Notes: generated by a model not told the origin, from the letters alone. A stretch of DNA of 64,000 bases from Flavobacteriales bacterium (GCA_016699575.1 CP064979.1:2976001-3040000), one strand, 5' to 3'; positions 1 through 8,126 are shown, counted from the first letter of the stretch. Translations and numbers: made by a program.

Positions 1-785
1 CGGATGTATTTCGCCACGTTCAGCTCCGGCTTGGTGAATTTGATGCCGCAACTGTACGCCGGTGACTGGCGCTTGGGCGTGAGCGGATCGTTGTAGCCGA
101 TGAAGCCGATCTTGATGCCAGCGATGTTGCGCGTCCAGTAGGGCTGGAAGATCATCTCGCCCGCCAGGTCGGCATTGGGATCCACCATGTCGCCGCAGTA
201 CGCTGCGTTCTTCTCGTGGTACATGTTCGCGCAGATCTTCGCCGCGCGGTATCCGCCGAGGTCCCTCAGCATCATCTCCTTTCCGTACACCACTTCCCAG
301 TTGCCGGGCAGGATCAGGTCATAGCCCACCGCGTTCATCAGCGGTACGATCGCGCGGCCTTCGCTCATGGCCGCCACGCCGCCACCCTGGAAACAGTCGC
401 CGCCGTCGATCACGATGGTGTTCGCCGGATTCTCGTTCCGCAGCGTGTCGATCATTGTCTTCAGCACGCCGTATCCGCCGCGTTTCTTGTACACAGGCTT
501 GCCGCCTTCCAGGAAGAACTCGTCGTGCGTGTGCAATTGCGCGTGGATGTCGCTCGTGTGCAGGATGGTGAACTTCTGCGCTTTGCCTTGCGCAACGGCA
601 CGGCTTCCGGTGAGTTCCTCGCGGCGTTGCGGGTCGCCCATCGCACCCATGGCGAGCGTCGGCCCCAGCGTCAAACCCGCTCCCAGTGCGCCCAGCGAGC
701 GGAGCATCTGCCGTCGGCTCACGGCGTTCACTGTTTCGTCGTGCGCGCCGCATGTGCAGCCTTCGGGGTGTTGGATGTCGCTCAT
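1..785 (-). CDS. soxB: SoxB-like thiosulfohydrolase, 3' end cut by the window edge
   Basis: A periplasmic metallophosphoesterase-fold enzyme of the SoxB/5'-nucleotidase group; SoxB releases sulfate from the cysteine-bound thiosulfate on SoxYZ. About 261 residues are visible. A twin-arginine signal (SRRQML, residues 23-28, then a Gly/Leu-rich stretch) predicts Tat export. Metal-site motifs are DIHAQL (79-84, close to the DTHAQL of SoxB), DGGD (127-130) and GNWE (161-164), where SoxB-type proteins carry Trp in place of the nucleotidase GNHE histidine. The C-terminal half lies outside the window, so a plain 5'-nucleotidase cannot be fully excluded. The gene follows a TsdA-like cytochrome and YeeE transporter genes, which favours the sulfur role. 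No soxXA or soxYZ is seen here. Confidence 0.75.
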   Translation of the reverse strand, partial: MSDIQHPEGCTCGAHDETVNAVSRRQMLRSLGALGAGLTLGPTLAMGAMGDPQRREELTGSRAVAQGKAQKFTILHTSDIHAQLHTHDEFFLEGGKPVYKKRGGYGVLKTMIDTLRNENPANTIVIDGGDCFQGGGVAAMSEGRAIVPLMNAVGYDLILPGNWEVVYGKEMMLRDLGGYRAAKICANMYHEKNAAYCGDMVDPNADLAGEMIFQPYWTRNIAGIKIGFIGYNDPLTPKRQSPAYSCGIKFTKPELNVAKYI

Positions 786-817
786 ATGCTCAGGGTTGGG
801 GTTCTGAAAGGGAATGG

Positions 818-850
818 CTCACACGGAGCCACGGAGGCACGGAGCAATGC
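818..850. repeat. dispersed CACGGAGG-type repeat, copy 1
   Basis: An intergenic run of degenerate units (cacacggagccacggaggcacggag) between the cytochrome gene and soxB. The same kind of sequence occurs at 4615-4650, 10252-10280 (with its inverse at 10308-10336), 24094-24136 and 51515-51556. It codes for nothing that I can recognise. Confidence 0.6.
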
Positions 851-898
851 ACTGATGGCGGCTGTGGACCCATGTTGATCGCCTCCGTGCGCGCACGT

Positions 899-2005
899 TC
901 ACTTCTTTGTGTTTCCCGTGGCCTTGATCGCCGCGATCGGACCGAAAGGCCCGAATTTGTGTTGCACTTCAGGGATGCTATCCGCGTAAGGTCCGAACGG
1001 ATGGTCCACCGGTTTGCCGGCAATGTTCGGCCAATCCGTGGACAGGTCGCGCGACGGCCTCTGCCGCGAGTTCACGTAGGCCGCAACGTCCCACGCTTCT
1101 TCATCGGTGAGTTGCGGGTTTTCCCAGGTCACTCCTTGCGGCATGTTGTTCTTCACGTAACCGGCGAAGCGCGACAACCGGAACAAGCCCGCTCCGATGT
1201 TGTAGCTGTGTTCGCCCCACAGCGGCGGATATTGGTACGTGGAGCGGGAAGCGGCCAGCAACCCTCCACCGTCTTTCTGGTGGCAGCTCTCGCACTTCGT
1301 TGTGTAGATGGCTGCGCCTTTCACCGGGTCAGCAGCGCGATCAAGGAAGGGCAACTCGGCCAGGCCGGAGCCTTTCGGTTTCTTGCCTTTGTCGATGCCG
1401 GTGCCCAGCCACTCCATGTACGTCACCAGCGCACGCATCTCTCGGCTGCTGCTGTCCAAGGCGCTACCGTTCAGGCTTCGCTCGAAACAGTCGTTGATGC
1501 GTTTCACCACGGTCTCGGTGCTACCGCTTCGCTTACGGAATTTCGGATAGGTGCTCCACACAGCGCTGTAGTTGTTGCCCCACGGCCGTGTGCCGGCATC
1601 CAAGTGGCAGTTCTGGCAGTTCATCCCGTTGGTCTGCTCCGCCACGATGCCGCTCGGGCCCAGATAGAACGATGTGTTGCGGATCAGCTCGCGGCCATAG
1701 CGCACCAGCTCTTCCCGCTCACCACCGATGTGGTCGATCAACGTCGTATCCATACCTGCCCAGAGGCTGTCCGCGGTGAAGGTCGCGACCATCGGCGGTG
1801 GTGGTTCGAACCATTGCTTCGGCGTCAGCAGGATGGCGACGATCAACACGATAACGCTCCACGTGGCGAGCCGAGCGATGCGCGGTCCACTTTCGTTCTG
1901 AGCGATACCCGCGTGCTCCTTCAATGTGCGCAAGGCCTGGTCCGTGACGTGCAGCCACAACAGCACCAGCAGTGCCATCACGAGCAGGATGAGCGGGATG
2001 AACAT
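899..2005 (-). CDS. membrane-anchored diheme cytochrome c, TsdA-like thiosulfate dehydrogenase
   Basis: A 368-residue c-type cytochrome with two N-terminal membrane segments (about 2-20 and 49-61) and two heme motifs, CQNCH at 130-134 and CESCHQ at 238-243. The stretch NGMNCQNCHLDAGT and the later RINDCFERS are typical of TsdA-type thiosulfate dehydrogenases, in which a Cys about 40 residues after the first heme site is an axial ligand; Cys173 fits that position. The likely reaction is oxidation of thiosulfate to tetrathionate, or the reverse, with the membrane anchor passing electrons to the quinone or cytochrome pool. It sits 15 nt after a YeeE/YedE gene and before soxB. The substrate is inferred from these motifs and the neighbours. 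Confidence 0.75.
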   Translation of the reverse strand: MFIPLILLVMALLVLLWLHVTDQALRTLKEHAGIAQNESGPRIARLATWSVIVLIVAILLTPKQWFEPPPPMVATFTADSLWAGMDTTLIDHIGGEREELVRYGRELIRNTSFYLGPSGIVAEQTNGMNCQNCHLDAGTRPWGNNYSAVWSTYPKFRKRSGSTETVVKRINDCFERSLNGSALDSSSREMRALVTYMEWLGTGIDKGKKPKGSGLAELPFLDRAADPVKGAAIYTTKCESCHQKDGGGLLAASRSTYQYPPLWGEHSYNIGAGLFRLSRFAGYVKNNMPQGVTWENPQLTDEEAWDVAAYVNSRQRPSRDLSTDWPNIAGKPVDHPFGPYADSIPEVQHKFGPFGPIAAIKATGNTKK

Positions 2006-2020
2006 CGCGCGGGCGATGGA

Positions 2021-2539
2021 TCAATGGGGGAGTTTCTCGCGCAGCAGTCCGTACACCCATGTGCCCGCCAGAGCGCTGAGGAAGGTAATGATGATGACAC
2101 CGAAGCCAGCACCCATCTGCGCGAACAGGGGGCCTGGACATGCGCCGGTGATGGCCCATCCAAGGCCGAAGAGCAAGCCACCGTAGATCTGCCCTTTATT
2201 GAACTCCTTGTTCGGTATGTGGATGGCTTCGCCGTAGATCGTCTTCGCTTTCGTACGCTTGATGAGCAACACGCTGATGAGGCCCACCACCACGGCTGTG
2301 CCGATGACACCGTACATGTGGAAGCTCTCGAAGCGGAACATCTCCTGGATGCGGAACCAGCTGACGATCTCGGCTTTCACGAAGACGATGCCGAAGAGGA
2401 TGCCCCAAGCCGCATACTTGAGGTTGTGCCACCAGGGGTGCTTCAGTTCGCTTTCGTTGACGCAGATCGCATCCAGTTCCCTGGCCTTCAGATCGGCCAG
2501 TTCCTGTGCAGTAGGTGCTTGTTGGAAGGCTTGTGCCAT
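2021..2539 (-). CDS. YeeE/YedE family half-transporter (second of a pair)
   Basis: A 172-residue membrane protein with about four hydrophobic segments after a soluble 35-residue N-terminus. The motif GACPGP near residue 130 is the conserved cysteine site of the YeeE/YedE (TsuA-like) thiosulfate and sulfur-compound transporters. Full-length members have two such halves in one chain; here the halves are separate genes only 4 nt apart, as in the PmpA/PmpB type. It probably forms a complex with the product of 2544-3107 and brings a sulfur compound across the inner membrane. The cargo is inferred from the family and the sulfur-gene context. Confidence 0.8.
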   Translation of the reverse strand: MAQAFQQAPTAQELADLKARELDAICVNESELKHPWWHNLKYAAWGILFGIVFVKAEIVSWFRIQEMFRFESFHMYGVIGTAVVVGLISVLLIKRTKAKTIYGEAIHIPNKEFNKGQIYGGLLFGLGWAITGACPGPLFAQMGAGFGVIIITFLSALAGTWVYGLLREKLPH

Positions 2540-2543
2540 GGGA

Positions 2544-3107
2544 TCAAAGAGTAAGGAGGTAGGGAAGAATGAACCAGGTCATCGCGATGCCACCGACCAT
2601 GAAACAACAGGTGGCGACAAGGCTCGGCCATTGCAAGCTGCTGAGCCCCATGATCGCATGTCCGCTCGTGCAACCGCCCGCGTAGCGTGTACCGAAGCCC
2701 ACCATGAAGCCGCCGATCACGAAGAAGATGAGTCCGCGCAGGGTGAAGAGCTGATCCCAGGAGAAGATCTCCGAAGGAAGCATGGCAGAGTGGTCGGTAA
2801 TCCCCTTGGATGCGAGGTATTCAGCGGTTGGCTCGGCAAGCACCAAGGGGTCAGGGTTGCTCAGGAAGTTCGCGGCGAGGAACGCCCCCAAGGCGATACC
2901 ACCCACGAAGAACAGGTTCCACACCTCCTTCTTCCAGTCGTACTTGAAGAATTTGATGTTGGCCGGCAAACAGGCTGCGCACATATGGCGCAGCGAGCTG
3001 CTGATCCCGAAAGTCTTGTTACCGACAAGCAATAAGTAGGGTACTGTGAGGCCGATGAGGGCACCAGCCATATACCACGGCCAAGGTTGTTTGATCGCTT
3101 CCAGCAT
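2544..3107 (-). CDS. YeeE/YedE family half-transporter (first of a pair)
   Basis: A 187-residue inner-membrane protein with about five hydrophobic segments. GGCTSGHAIMG near residues 143-153 is the conserved cysteine-containing motif of YeeE/YedE proteins, with the Cys thought to bind the sulfur substrate during passage. It starts the transcription unit that continues with the second half, the diheme cytochrome and soxB. It is separated from the upstream persulfide dioxygenase gene by a hairpin terminator. The two half-proteins carry different cysteine motifs (GGCTSG here, GACPGP in the partner), as expected for the two halves of one channel. Confidence 0.8.
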   Translation of the reverse strand: MLEAIKQPWPWYMAGALIGLTVPYLLLVGNKTFGISSSLRHMCAACLPANIKFFKYDWKKEVWNLFFVGGIALGAFLAANFLSNPDPLVLAEPTAEYLASKGITDHSAMLPSEIFSWDQLFTLRGLIFFVIGGFMVGFGTRYAGGCTSGHAIMGLSSLQWPSLVATCCFMVGGIAMTWFILPYLLTL

Positions 3108-3134
3108 GACTTCCGTCAGGTTGTTTGGTTGAGG

Positions 3135-3172
3135 CCCGAAAAAGCCCGGACAGAACGATGTCCGGGCTTTCG
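3135..3172 (-). terminator. Rho-independent terminator after the persulfide dioxygenase gene
   Basis: A perfect 12-bp stem (AAAGCCCGGACA, 6-nt loop, TGTCCGGGCTTT) at 3141-3170, followed on the minus strand by TTTTTC. It lies 13 nt after the stop of the gene at 3183 and divides the sulfur cluster into two probable transcription units. Confidence 0.8.
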
Positions 3173-3182
3173 AGGTAGTGTG

Positions 3183-4595
3183 TTATTTCTTGAGGGTGGA
3201 AGGGCACACGTAGTCGGTCACCTTCACATCCGTGTTCTTGATCGCGTTGAAACCGCCGCGCACCTCGACGAGGTTGTGGTAGCCGCGGGACTTCAGGAGG
3301 CTCGCTGCGATCATGCTGCGGTAGCCACCTGCGCAATGCACGTAGTTCGTCTCGTCCTTGCTGAAGGCGGCCATCTCCTGGTTGATGAATTGCAATGAAG
3401 CATGCCATGCACCGTCAACATGCTCAGCGCTGTATTCGCCGTCCTTGCGGACATCCACTACGCGCAGCTTGGCAGCGTGGAAACGCTTGGCGAACTCTTC
3501 CGCATCGATGCGCTCGATGGTGTCCACTTCCTTGCCGCTCGTCTTCCATGCAGCAACGCCTCCTTTCAGATAGCCGAACACATGGTCATAGCCCACGCGG
3601 GCAAGACGTGTCACCACTTCTTCTTCAGCATCCTCCTCGGCCACGATCAGCAGCGGGTGTTTCACATCGGGGATCATCGCACCGACCCAAGGAGCGAAGT
3701 CGCCCTTGATGCCGATGTTGATGCTGCGCGGGATGAAGCCGTCCTTGAAGTCCTCGGCGTTGCGGGTGTCCAGCACGAGAGCGCCTTCGGTCTCGGCAAC
3801 GAGCTCGAATTGGTCCGGCGTCAATGCGCGAAGGCCTTTCTCCTTCACGGTGTCCACGCTCGGGATAACGCCTTTGTTCAGCGCGACGTTCTGCGGGAAG
3901 TAGGCAGGTGGCGGCAAGAGGCCATCGGTCACCTCCTTGATGAACTGCTCCTTCGTCGCGGCTTTCAGTGCGTAGTTGTTCCGCTTCTGGTTGCCCAGTG
4001 TGTCGAAGGTCTCCTTGCTCATGTTCTTGCCGCACGCGCTGCCAGCCCCGTGCGCCGGGTACACGATCACGTCATCGGGCAAGGGCATGATCTTGTTGTG
4101 CAGGCTGTCGTAGAGGAATCCGGCGAGGTCCTCCTGCGTCAACGAACCCATCTTCTGCGCCAGGTCAGGGCGGCCCACATCACCGATGAAGAGCGTGTCG
4201 CCGGTGTAGATGCTGTGCGGCTTACCGTTCTCATCGATGAGCAGGTAGCACGTGCTCTCCATGGTGTGGCCGGGCGTGTGCAGTACCTTGATGGTGACCT
4301 TGCCCAGCTTCAGCTCCTCACCGTCCTTGGCGATGTGCGCATCGAACGAAGGGTTGGCGTTCGGGCCGTACACGATGGGTGCGCCGGTCTTCTTGCTCAA
4401 GTCCAGGTGGCCGCTCACGAAGTCGGCATGGAAGTGCGTCTCCAGCACATACTTGATCTTGGCGTTGCGCGCTTTCGCCCGTTCGATGTACGGACTGGTC
4501 TCGCGCAGCGGATCGATGATGGCCGCTTCGCCGTTGCTCTCGATGTAGTACGCGCCTTGTGCCAGGCAGCCGGTGTAGATCTGTTCGATTTTCAT
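3183..4595 (-). CDS. persulfide dioxygenase-rhodanese fusion (CstB-like)
   Basis: A 470-residue three-domain protein. Residues 1-240 are an ETHE1-type metallo-beta-lactamase fold with iron ligands in THFHAD (His54, His56, Asp58), TPGH (His110), GDTLF (Asp133) and YPAHGAGSACG (His182). Residues about 265-355 form a rhodanese domain whose active-site position lacks cysteine (IVAEEDAEE). Residues about 362-465 form a second rhodanese domain with the catalytic loop HCAGGYRS (Cys421). This inactive-then-active arrangement matches CstB, which oxidises persulfides to sulfite and moves sulfane sulfur, giving thiosulfate. It probably feeds the TsdA-like cytochrome and SoxB and detoxifies sulfide-derived persulfides in the cytoplasm. 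Confidence 0.88.
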   Translation of the reverse strand: MKIEQIYTGCLAQGAYYIESNGEAAIIDPLRETSPYIERAKARNAKIKYVLETHFHADFVSGHLDLSKKTGAPIVYGPNANPSFDAHIAKDGEELKLGKVTIKVLHTPGHTMESTCYLLIDENGKPHSIYTGDTLFIGDVGRPDLAQKMGSLTQEDLAGFLYDSLHNKIMPLPDDVIVYPAHGAGSACGKNMSKETFDTLGNQKRNNYALKAATKEQFIKEVTDGLLPPPAYFPQNVALNKGVIPSVDTVKEKGLRALTPDQFELVAETEGALVLDTRNAEDFKDGFIPRSINIGIKGDFAPWVGAMIPDVKHPLLIVAEEDAEEEVVTRLARVGYDHVFGYLKGGVAAWKTSGKEVDTIERIDAEEFAKRFHAAKLRVVDVRKDGEYSAEHVDGAWHASLQFINQEMAAFSKDETNYVHCAGGYRSMIAASLLKSRGYHNLVEVRGGFNAIKNTDVKVTDYVCPSTLKK

Positions 4596-4614
4596 GGGGA
4601 GGTAGTGTTCAAGG

Positions 4615-4650
4615 GTTAACCACGGAGGCCACAGAGGGCACAGAGAAATG
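4615..4650. repeat. dispersed CACAGAGG-type repeat, copy 2
   Basis: Sequence ttaaccacggaggccacagagggcacagag between the TauE/SafE gene and the persulfide dioxygenase gene. It is the same degenerate family as at 818-850 and is not protein coding. Confidence 0.6.
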
Positions 4651-4719
4651 CAGAAATGGACAGGCGTTGGGATCGCTTGCCAACCTGCATGCTGTGTTTT
4701 CTGTAGTTCCTCATTTGTG

Positions 4720-5532
4720 CTAGCTCAGAGCTGAAAGTTCCCTTCCGATGATGTAGATGCCCATGAGGAGCACGAACCATCCGAAGGCGGGTTTGAGTTT
4801 TTCGTTGGGTATGCGTTTGCTGAGGATGCTTCCAGCGATGATGCCCACCACGGCGATGGCCGAGAAGAGCAGCAGGAAGTTCCAATCTATGGATCCGCCG
4901 CCCTTCAGATCGCCAGTGAAACCGATCAAGGACTTTGCGGCGATGATGATGAGCGAGGTGCCCACCGCTTGTTTCATCGGAAGTTTCGCCAGCAGCACCA
5001 GCGCCGGAATGATCAGGAATCCTCCACCGGCACCAACAATGCCCGTGATCATGCCCACGACGACGCCCTCCGCAAGGATCAACGGGTAGTTGAAGGCGAT
5101 GGCCTGCTCCGCGCGTTCGTCCGGTCCCAATGGAACCTTGGGTTTGCGGATCATGCTGTACGCTGCAGCCACCATGATCACGGCGAACAGGAAGAGGATG
5201 CCCACGGCCTTGCTGAGCACCACACCACCTGCACTGAAGATCGGGTCAGGTATGGCAGGCACCACCCAGGCGCGCGTTGCATACACCGCCAGAATGCTCG
5301 GTATGCCGAACACGATCGCCGTGCGCCAGTGGATGTTGCCCATGCGCATATGGCTCAGGCTGCCCACCAAGCTCGTCAACCCGACGATGAAGAGTGAGTA
5401 GGCCGTGGCCAGAACCGGCTCCACCATGAACAGGTATACCAGGATCGGCACGGTGAGGATGCTCCCGCCGCCACCGATCAGGCCGAGCGAGAGACCCATG
5501 AGGATGGCACCGATGTATCCGAGGATCTCCAT
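4720..5532 (-). CDS. TauE/SafE family sulfite or sulfonate exporter
   Basis: A 270-residue multi-pass inner-membrane protein. Glycine-rich GLIGGGGSILTVP near the N-terminus and GIVGAGGGFLIIPAL in the second half are the two repeat motifs of the TauE/SafE (DUF81) family, which exports sulfite, sulfoacetate or related anions. The start at 5532 is 2 nt after the stop of the regulator gene. A longer open frame upstream only overlaps that gene and lacks family similarity. With the persulfide dioxygenase downstream, whose product is sulfite, a sulfite exporter is the sensible role. The substrate itself cannot be read from sequence. Confidence 0.85.
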   Translation of the reverse strand: MEILGYIGAILMGLSLGLIGGGGSILTVPILVYLFMVEPVLATAYSLFIVGLTSLVGSLSHMRMGNIHWRTAIVFGIPSILAVYATRAWVVPAIPDPIFSAGGVVLSKAVGILFLFAVIMVAAAYSMIRKPKVPLGPDERAEQAIAFNYPLILAEGVVVGMITGIVGAGGGFLIIPALVLLAKLPMKQAVGTSLIIIAAKSLIGFTGDLKGGGSIDWNFLLLFSAIAVVGIIAGSILSKRIPNEKLKPAFGWFVLLMGIYIIGRELSALS

Positions 5533-5534
5533 GT

Positions 5535-5849
5535 TCACAGGTGCTCGCAGCAGTTCTCCAGGTCCTTGATGATCTTCAGGAAGCCGGGTTGCTGCAGGTA
5601 GTAGAAGCTGTACTTGCCTTCTTTCTCCACGCCCAGCAGGCCCTTGTCGCGCATGAGGGTGAGGTGCTGGCTGAGGATGGCTTGTTCGATGCCGAGCACC
5701 TCCGTCAGGTCGCTTACGCACATGCGCTTCTTGCCGCCGAGCAGGTCGAGTATGGCCAGGCGCTGCGGATGGGCAGCAACCTTCAGGAGTTCACTGGCCT
5801 TTACCAGTTTCTCAGTTCCAATACGTTCGTCGAGGGTGATGACGGACAT
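5535..5849 (-). CDS. ArsR-family winged-helix repressor of the sulfur cluster
   Basis: A 104-residue ArsR/SmtB-type regulator. The recognition helix lies around residues 45-65 (CVSDLTEVLG then QAILSQHL), followed by the beta-wing GVEKEGKYSFYYL. Cysteines are few: Cys44 at the start of the helix-turn-helix, and Cys100-Cys101 four residues from the C-terminus. A pair of distant thiols of this kind is used by persulfide sensors such as BigR/SqrR, although Cys44 aligns better with the arsenic-site cysteine of ArsR. It is the first gene of the cluster and most likely represses its own operon. The inducer (persulfide, sulfite or a metal) is inferred, not seen. Confidence 0.85.
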   Translation of the reverse strand: MSVITLDERIGTEKLVKASELLKVAAHPQRLAILDLLGGKKRMCVSDLTEVLGIEQAILSQHLTLMRDKGLLGVEKEGKYSFYYLQQPGFLKIIKDLENCCEHL

Positions 5850-5868
5850 GTCCCTTGCTTGAATGGGA

Positions 5869-5876
5869 CAAATGTA
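5869..5876 (-). promoter_or_regulatory. -7 box (TACATTTG) for the sulfur-cluster regulator
   Basis: A perfect match to the Bacteroidota -7 consensus TAnnTTTG, 19 nt before the start codon. Just upstream on the minus strand is a tandem repeat (CACATAGT twice) and the inverted pair ATAG/CTAT, which could be the ArsR operator at about 5876-5903. Confidence 0.6.
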
Positions 5877-5957
5877 TAGCCATACGACTATGTGACTATG
5901 TGAGGAAGGTCACACCGGCAATGACATGACGCAGCGGATCAGGTGATAAATGCCGCT

Positions 5958-7082
5958 TCAAAGGGCGGCGAGAAGGGCGGCCCCGAAGTGCTTCACTTGG
6001 TAGTGGCGCATGCCGGCCACTGCTTTCAGTTCCTCGGCTGTGCGCGGCATTTTGCGCGCGATCTCCGCCAGCATGTTGTTGTTGCAGATGATGCCTGGCG
6101 GCAGGTCGAACTCCTTCATTTTCTCCTCCCGCGCGGCGCGCAAGCGTTTCACCCGGTCCTCGAAATCGGCATCGCGCTCATAGCGCAAGGGCTTTGGTAC
6201 GCGGGGCCAATCTTCCTTGGGCACGGCGCGGCCGCGCTCGATGGCTTTCAGGATGGCATCGCCATTGCGTTGCGCGTTGGTGTCGCCGACGCCCTTGCGT
6301 TCACCGAGTTCCTTCTTGCTGGCCGGTGGCTGTTTGCACAGGTCGAGCATGGTTTCGTTGCCCAGCACCATGAACGGAGCCCGGTCCAGCCGCTCGGCCA
6401 GCTTCTCGCGCCACGCGTGCAGTTCGCGCAGGATGGCCAACTGCGCAGGCTTCAGCAGTTTGGCGCCCTTCACGCGCAGGAAGCCGGGCTCGTCGTTCTC
6501 CTCGACATTGAATGGGATGTCCACCAAAAAGGCGAATTCCTCTGCGGCCCATGCCTCGCGGTCCTTGGCTTTCAATTGTGCGGCCAGGTGATCACGCAGT
6601 TCCAGCAGGTGCGCCGTGTCCTTCGCGGCATACTCGAGCATCGCCGGTTTCAGTGGGCGCATGCTCCAATCGGCTTTCTGGAACTTCTTGTCGAGTTCCA
6701 CGCCCACGTACTTTTTCAGCAGCGCGGCCAGGCCCAGGTTGGGTTCGTTCACCAGCTCGGCGGCCACCATGGTGTCCCACACGCGCACCGCGTGGATCCC
6801 GCTCTGCCGCTTGAGCAAGCGCAGGTCGTAGTCGGCGTCGTGGATCACGGTCTCCACTTTCTTGTCCGTCATCAGCGCGTTGATGGCGCTGAGGTCGTGG
6901 ATGGCGATGGGGTCAACGAGCCACGTGCGGTTGCGCGTGCTGAGCTGGATGAGGCACACGCGCTCTTTGTACCGGTGGAAACTGCTGGCCTCGGTGTCGA
7001 GGGCCACGGCGGGCTCCTTGCGCAGGTCGGCCACCAGCGCCTTCAGCTCCTTCTCGTCCACAATGAGCGGTGCCCCGGCCAT
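5958..7082 (-). CDS. rnd: ribonuclease D
   Basis: A 374-residue DEDD-family 3'-5' exoribonuclease. Exo I is ALDTEASSFHRYK (Asp29, Glu31), exo II is the HDADYDLRLL region and exo III is YAAKDTAHLLEL. The C-terminal half carries an HRDC-type helical domain. RNase D trims the 3' ends of tRNA and other small RNAs. I use the ATG at 7082 because a -7-like box (CAACTTCG at 7088-7095) lies 5 nt upstream; the frame stays open for six more codons to a TTG at 7100, which would give a different N-terminus. The gene lies 108 nt before the ArsR gene in the same direction. Confidence 0.9.
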   Translation of the reverse strand: MAGAPLIVDEKELKALVADLRKEPAVALDTEASSFHRYKERVCLIQLSTRNRTWLVDPIAIHDLSAINALMTDKKVETVIHDADYDLRLLKRQSGIHAVRVWDTMVAAELVNEPNLGLAALLKKYVGVELDKKFQKADWSMRPLKPAMLEYAAKDTAHLLELRDHLAAQLKAKDREAWAAEEFAFLVDIPFNVEENDEPGFLRVKGAKLLKPAQLAILRELHAWREKLAERLDRAPFMVLGNETMLDLCKQPPASKKELGERKGVGDTNAQRNGDAILKAIERGRAVPKEDWPRVPKPLRYERDADFEDRVKRLRAAREEKMKEFDLPPGIICNNNMLAEIARKMPRTAEELKAVAGMRHYQVKHFGAALLAAL

Positions 7083-7103
7083 GGGGCCGAAGTTGGGCAA
7101 CCG

Positions 7104-7760
7104 TCAACGGTCCGCAACGGGCTTGGGCCTGAGTAGTACACATAGGTGTGCGAACAAGACCACCGGCACCACCACGGCGGGCAGCAGCACGTAGGTGCTG
7201 GTCAGCACCAGCCGGTTGGGCATGGCGTGGTTCAGTACCTGCATGGGGCCCGGCAGGCTCAGCACCGCGGTTACCACGATGTTCACCAAAAGGGCCAGGC
7301 ACAGCAGGTTCCAGAACGGCAGCACCCAACGTTGGGGTGACTTGGAATAACGCAAGTAGGTCCATACCGGCGGCGCCGATAGCCCGCTAACGATGTCGAA
7401 GTTGGTGCCTTCGAAGGTCATGGTGCGGGGTACTTGGCCATCGAGCCATGCTTGGTGCAGCACCCATTCCACCCCCACGCGGCAGGTGTGCAGGAGGGTA
7501 AGTGCGCCCAGGTCAAGGGAGCGCATCCACTTTCGTCCTGCAGGCCGGGCCAGCACAGCCAGGATGACCAGCACGGAGGGTGCCAGCAACAGCACGGCCC
7601 GCGGGGGCAAGGTGTCCGTGCGGGCATAGAAGCCGTTCCCTTGAAGCACTAGGTGTACAACGCCCAGCACCGCACAAACGGCTACGGCGCGAAGGCCCGC
7701 CCCGCTGCGCCATAGGAAGAACAACGCCCAGGCCGATGAAAACAAGAAGAGGGTGGTCAT
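7104..7760 (-). CDS. multi-pass membrane protein of unknown function
   Basis: A 218-residue protein with about six hydrophobic segments separated by short charged loops. It is rich in Leu, Val and Trp and has no signal peptide distinct from the first membrane segment. I recognise no family motif with certainty. It is the last of three small membrane-protein genes transcribed together (8127-8636, 7770-8123, 7104-7760) with gaps of 3 and 9 nt, so they probably form one operon that continues towards rnd. Confidence 0.75.
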   Translation of the reverse strand: MTTLFLFSSAWALFFLWRSGAGLRAVAVCAVLGVVHLVLQGNGFYARTDTLPPRAVLLLAPSVLVILAVLARPAGRKWMRSLDLGALTLLHTCRVGVEWVLHQAWLDGQVPRTMTFEGTNFDIVSGLSAPPVWTYLRYSKSPQRWVLPFWNLLCLALLVNIVVTAVLSLPGPMQVLNHAMPNRLVLTSTYVLLPAVVVPVVLFAHLCVLLRPKPVADR

Positions 7761-7769
7761 GGTGTGCGT

Positions 7770-8123
7770 TCAGTTGAAGTTGCGCAGCACGCCCCAGCCC
7801 GCGATGGCCGCCACCCAACCCCACCAAAGCAGCCTGCGGACTTGGGTGGGCACCTGCTCGCCGAACCAGTGCAACAGGGCCCAGTGGAGCCCCGCCAGGG
7901 GAAGTGCCAAAAGAAGGAAGGCGTTGTGCCCCCAGGCGGTCTGGAAGTGACCGTGCAGGAGTTCGTGCACGCTGCGCTGGCTGCCGCAGCCGGGGCAATC
8001 CCAACCGGTGAAAAAGCGGAAAGGGCAGCTGGGATAGCCGCCCTTTCCGGGGTCGAAAGCATACAGGTAGGCCAGCAGAACAGCGCCGCCCAAGGCGGCC
8101 AGCCCTGTTCCCCAGCCCCGCAT
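7770..8123 (-). CDS. DUF2752 membrane protein
   Basis: A 117-residue protein with the DUF2752 signature: a cysteine motif CPF..TGWDCPGCGSQRS (about residues 33-50) between membrane segments, and about three hydrophobic helices. The function of the family is unknown; the paired CPxCG motif suggests metal or redox binding at the membrane face. The gene lies 3 nt after the stop of the upstream membrane-protein gene and 9 nt before the next one. Confidence 0.85.
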   Translation of the reverse strand: MRGWGTGLAALGGAVLLAYLYAFDPGKGGYPSCPFRFFTGWDCPGCGSQRSVHELLHGHFQTAWGHNAFLLLALPLAGLHWALLHWFGEQVPTQVRRLLWWGWVAAIAGWGVLRNFN

Positions 8124-8126
8124 GGC

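Noticed and set aside
686..2554. A 622-residue open frame on the plus strand opposite the cytochrome and YeeE genes
   Set aside because: Mirror frame of high-GC genes. The minus-strand frames carry heme and transporter motifs; this one has low-complexity His/Arg-rich sequence and no family likeness.
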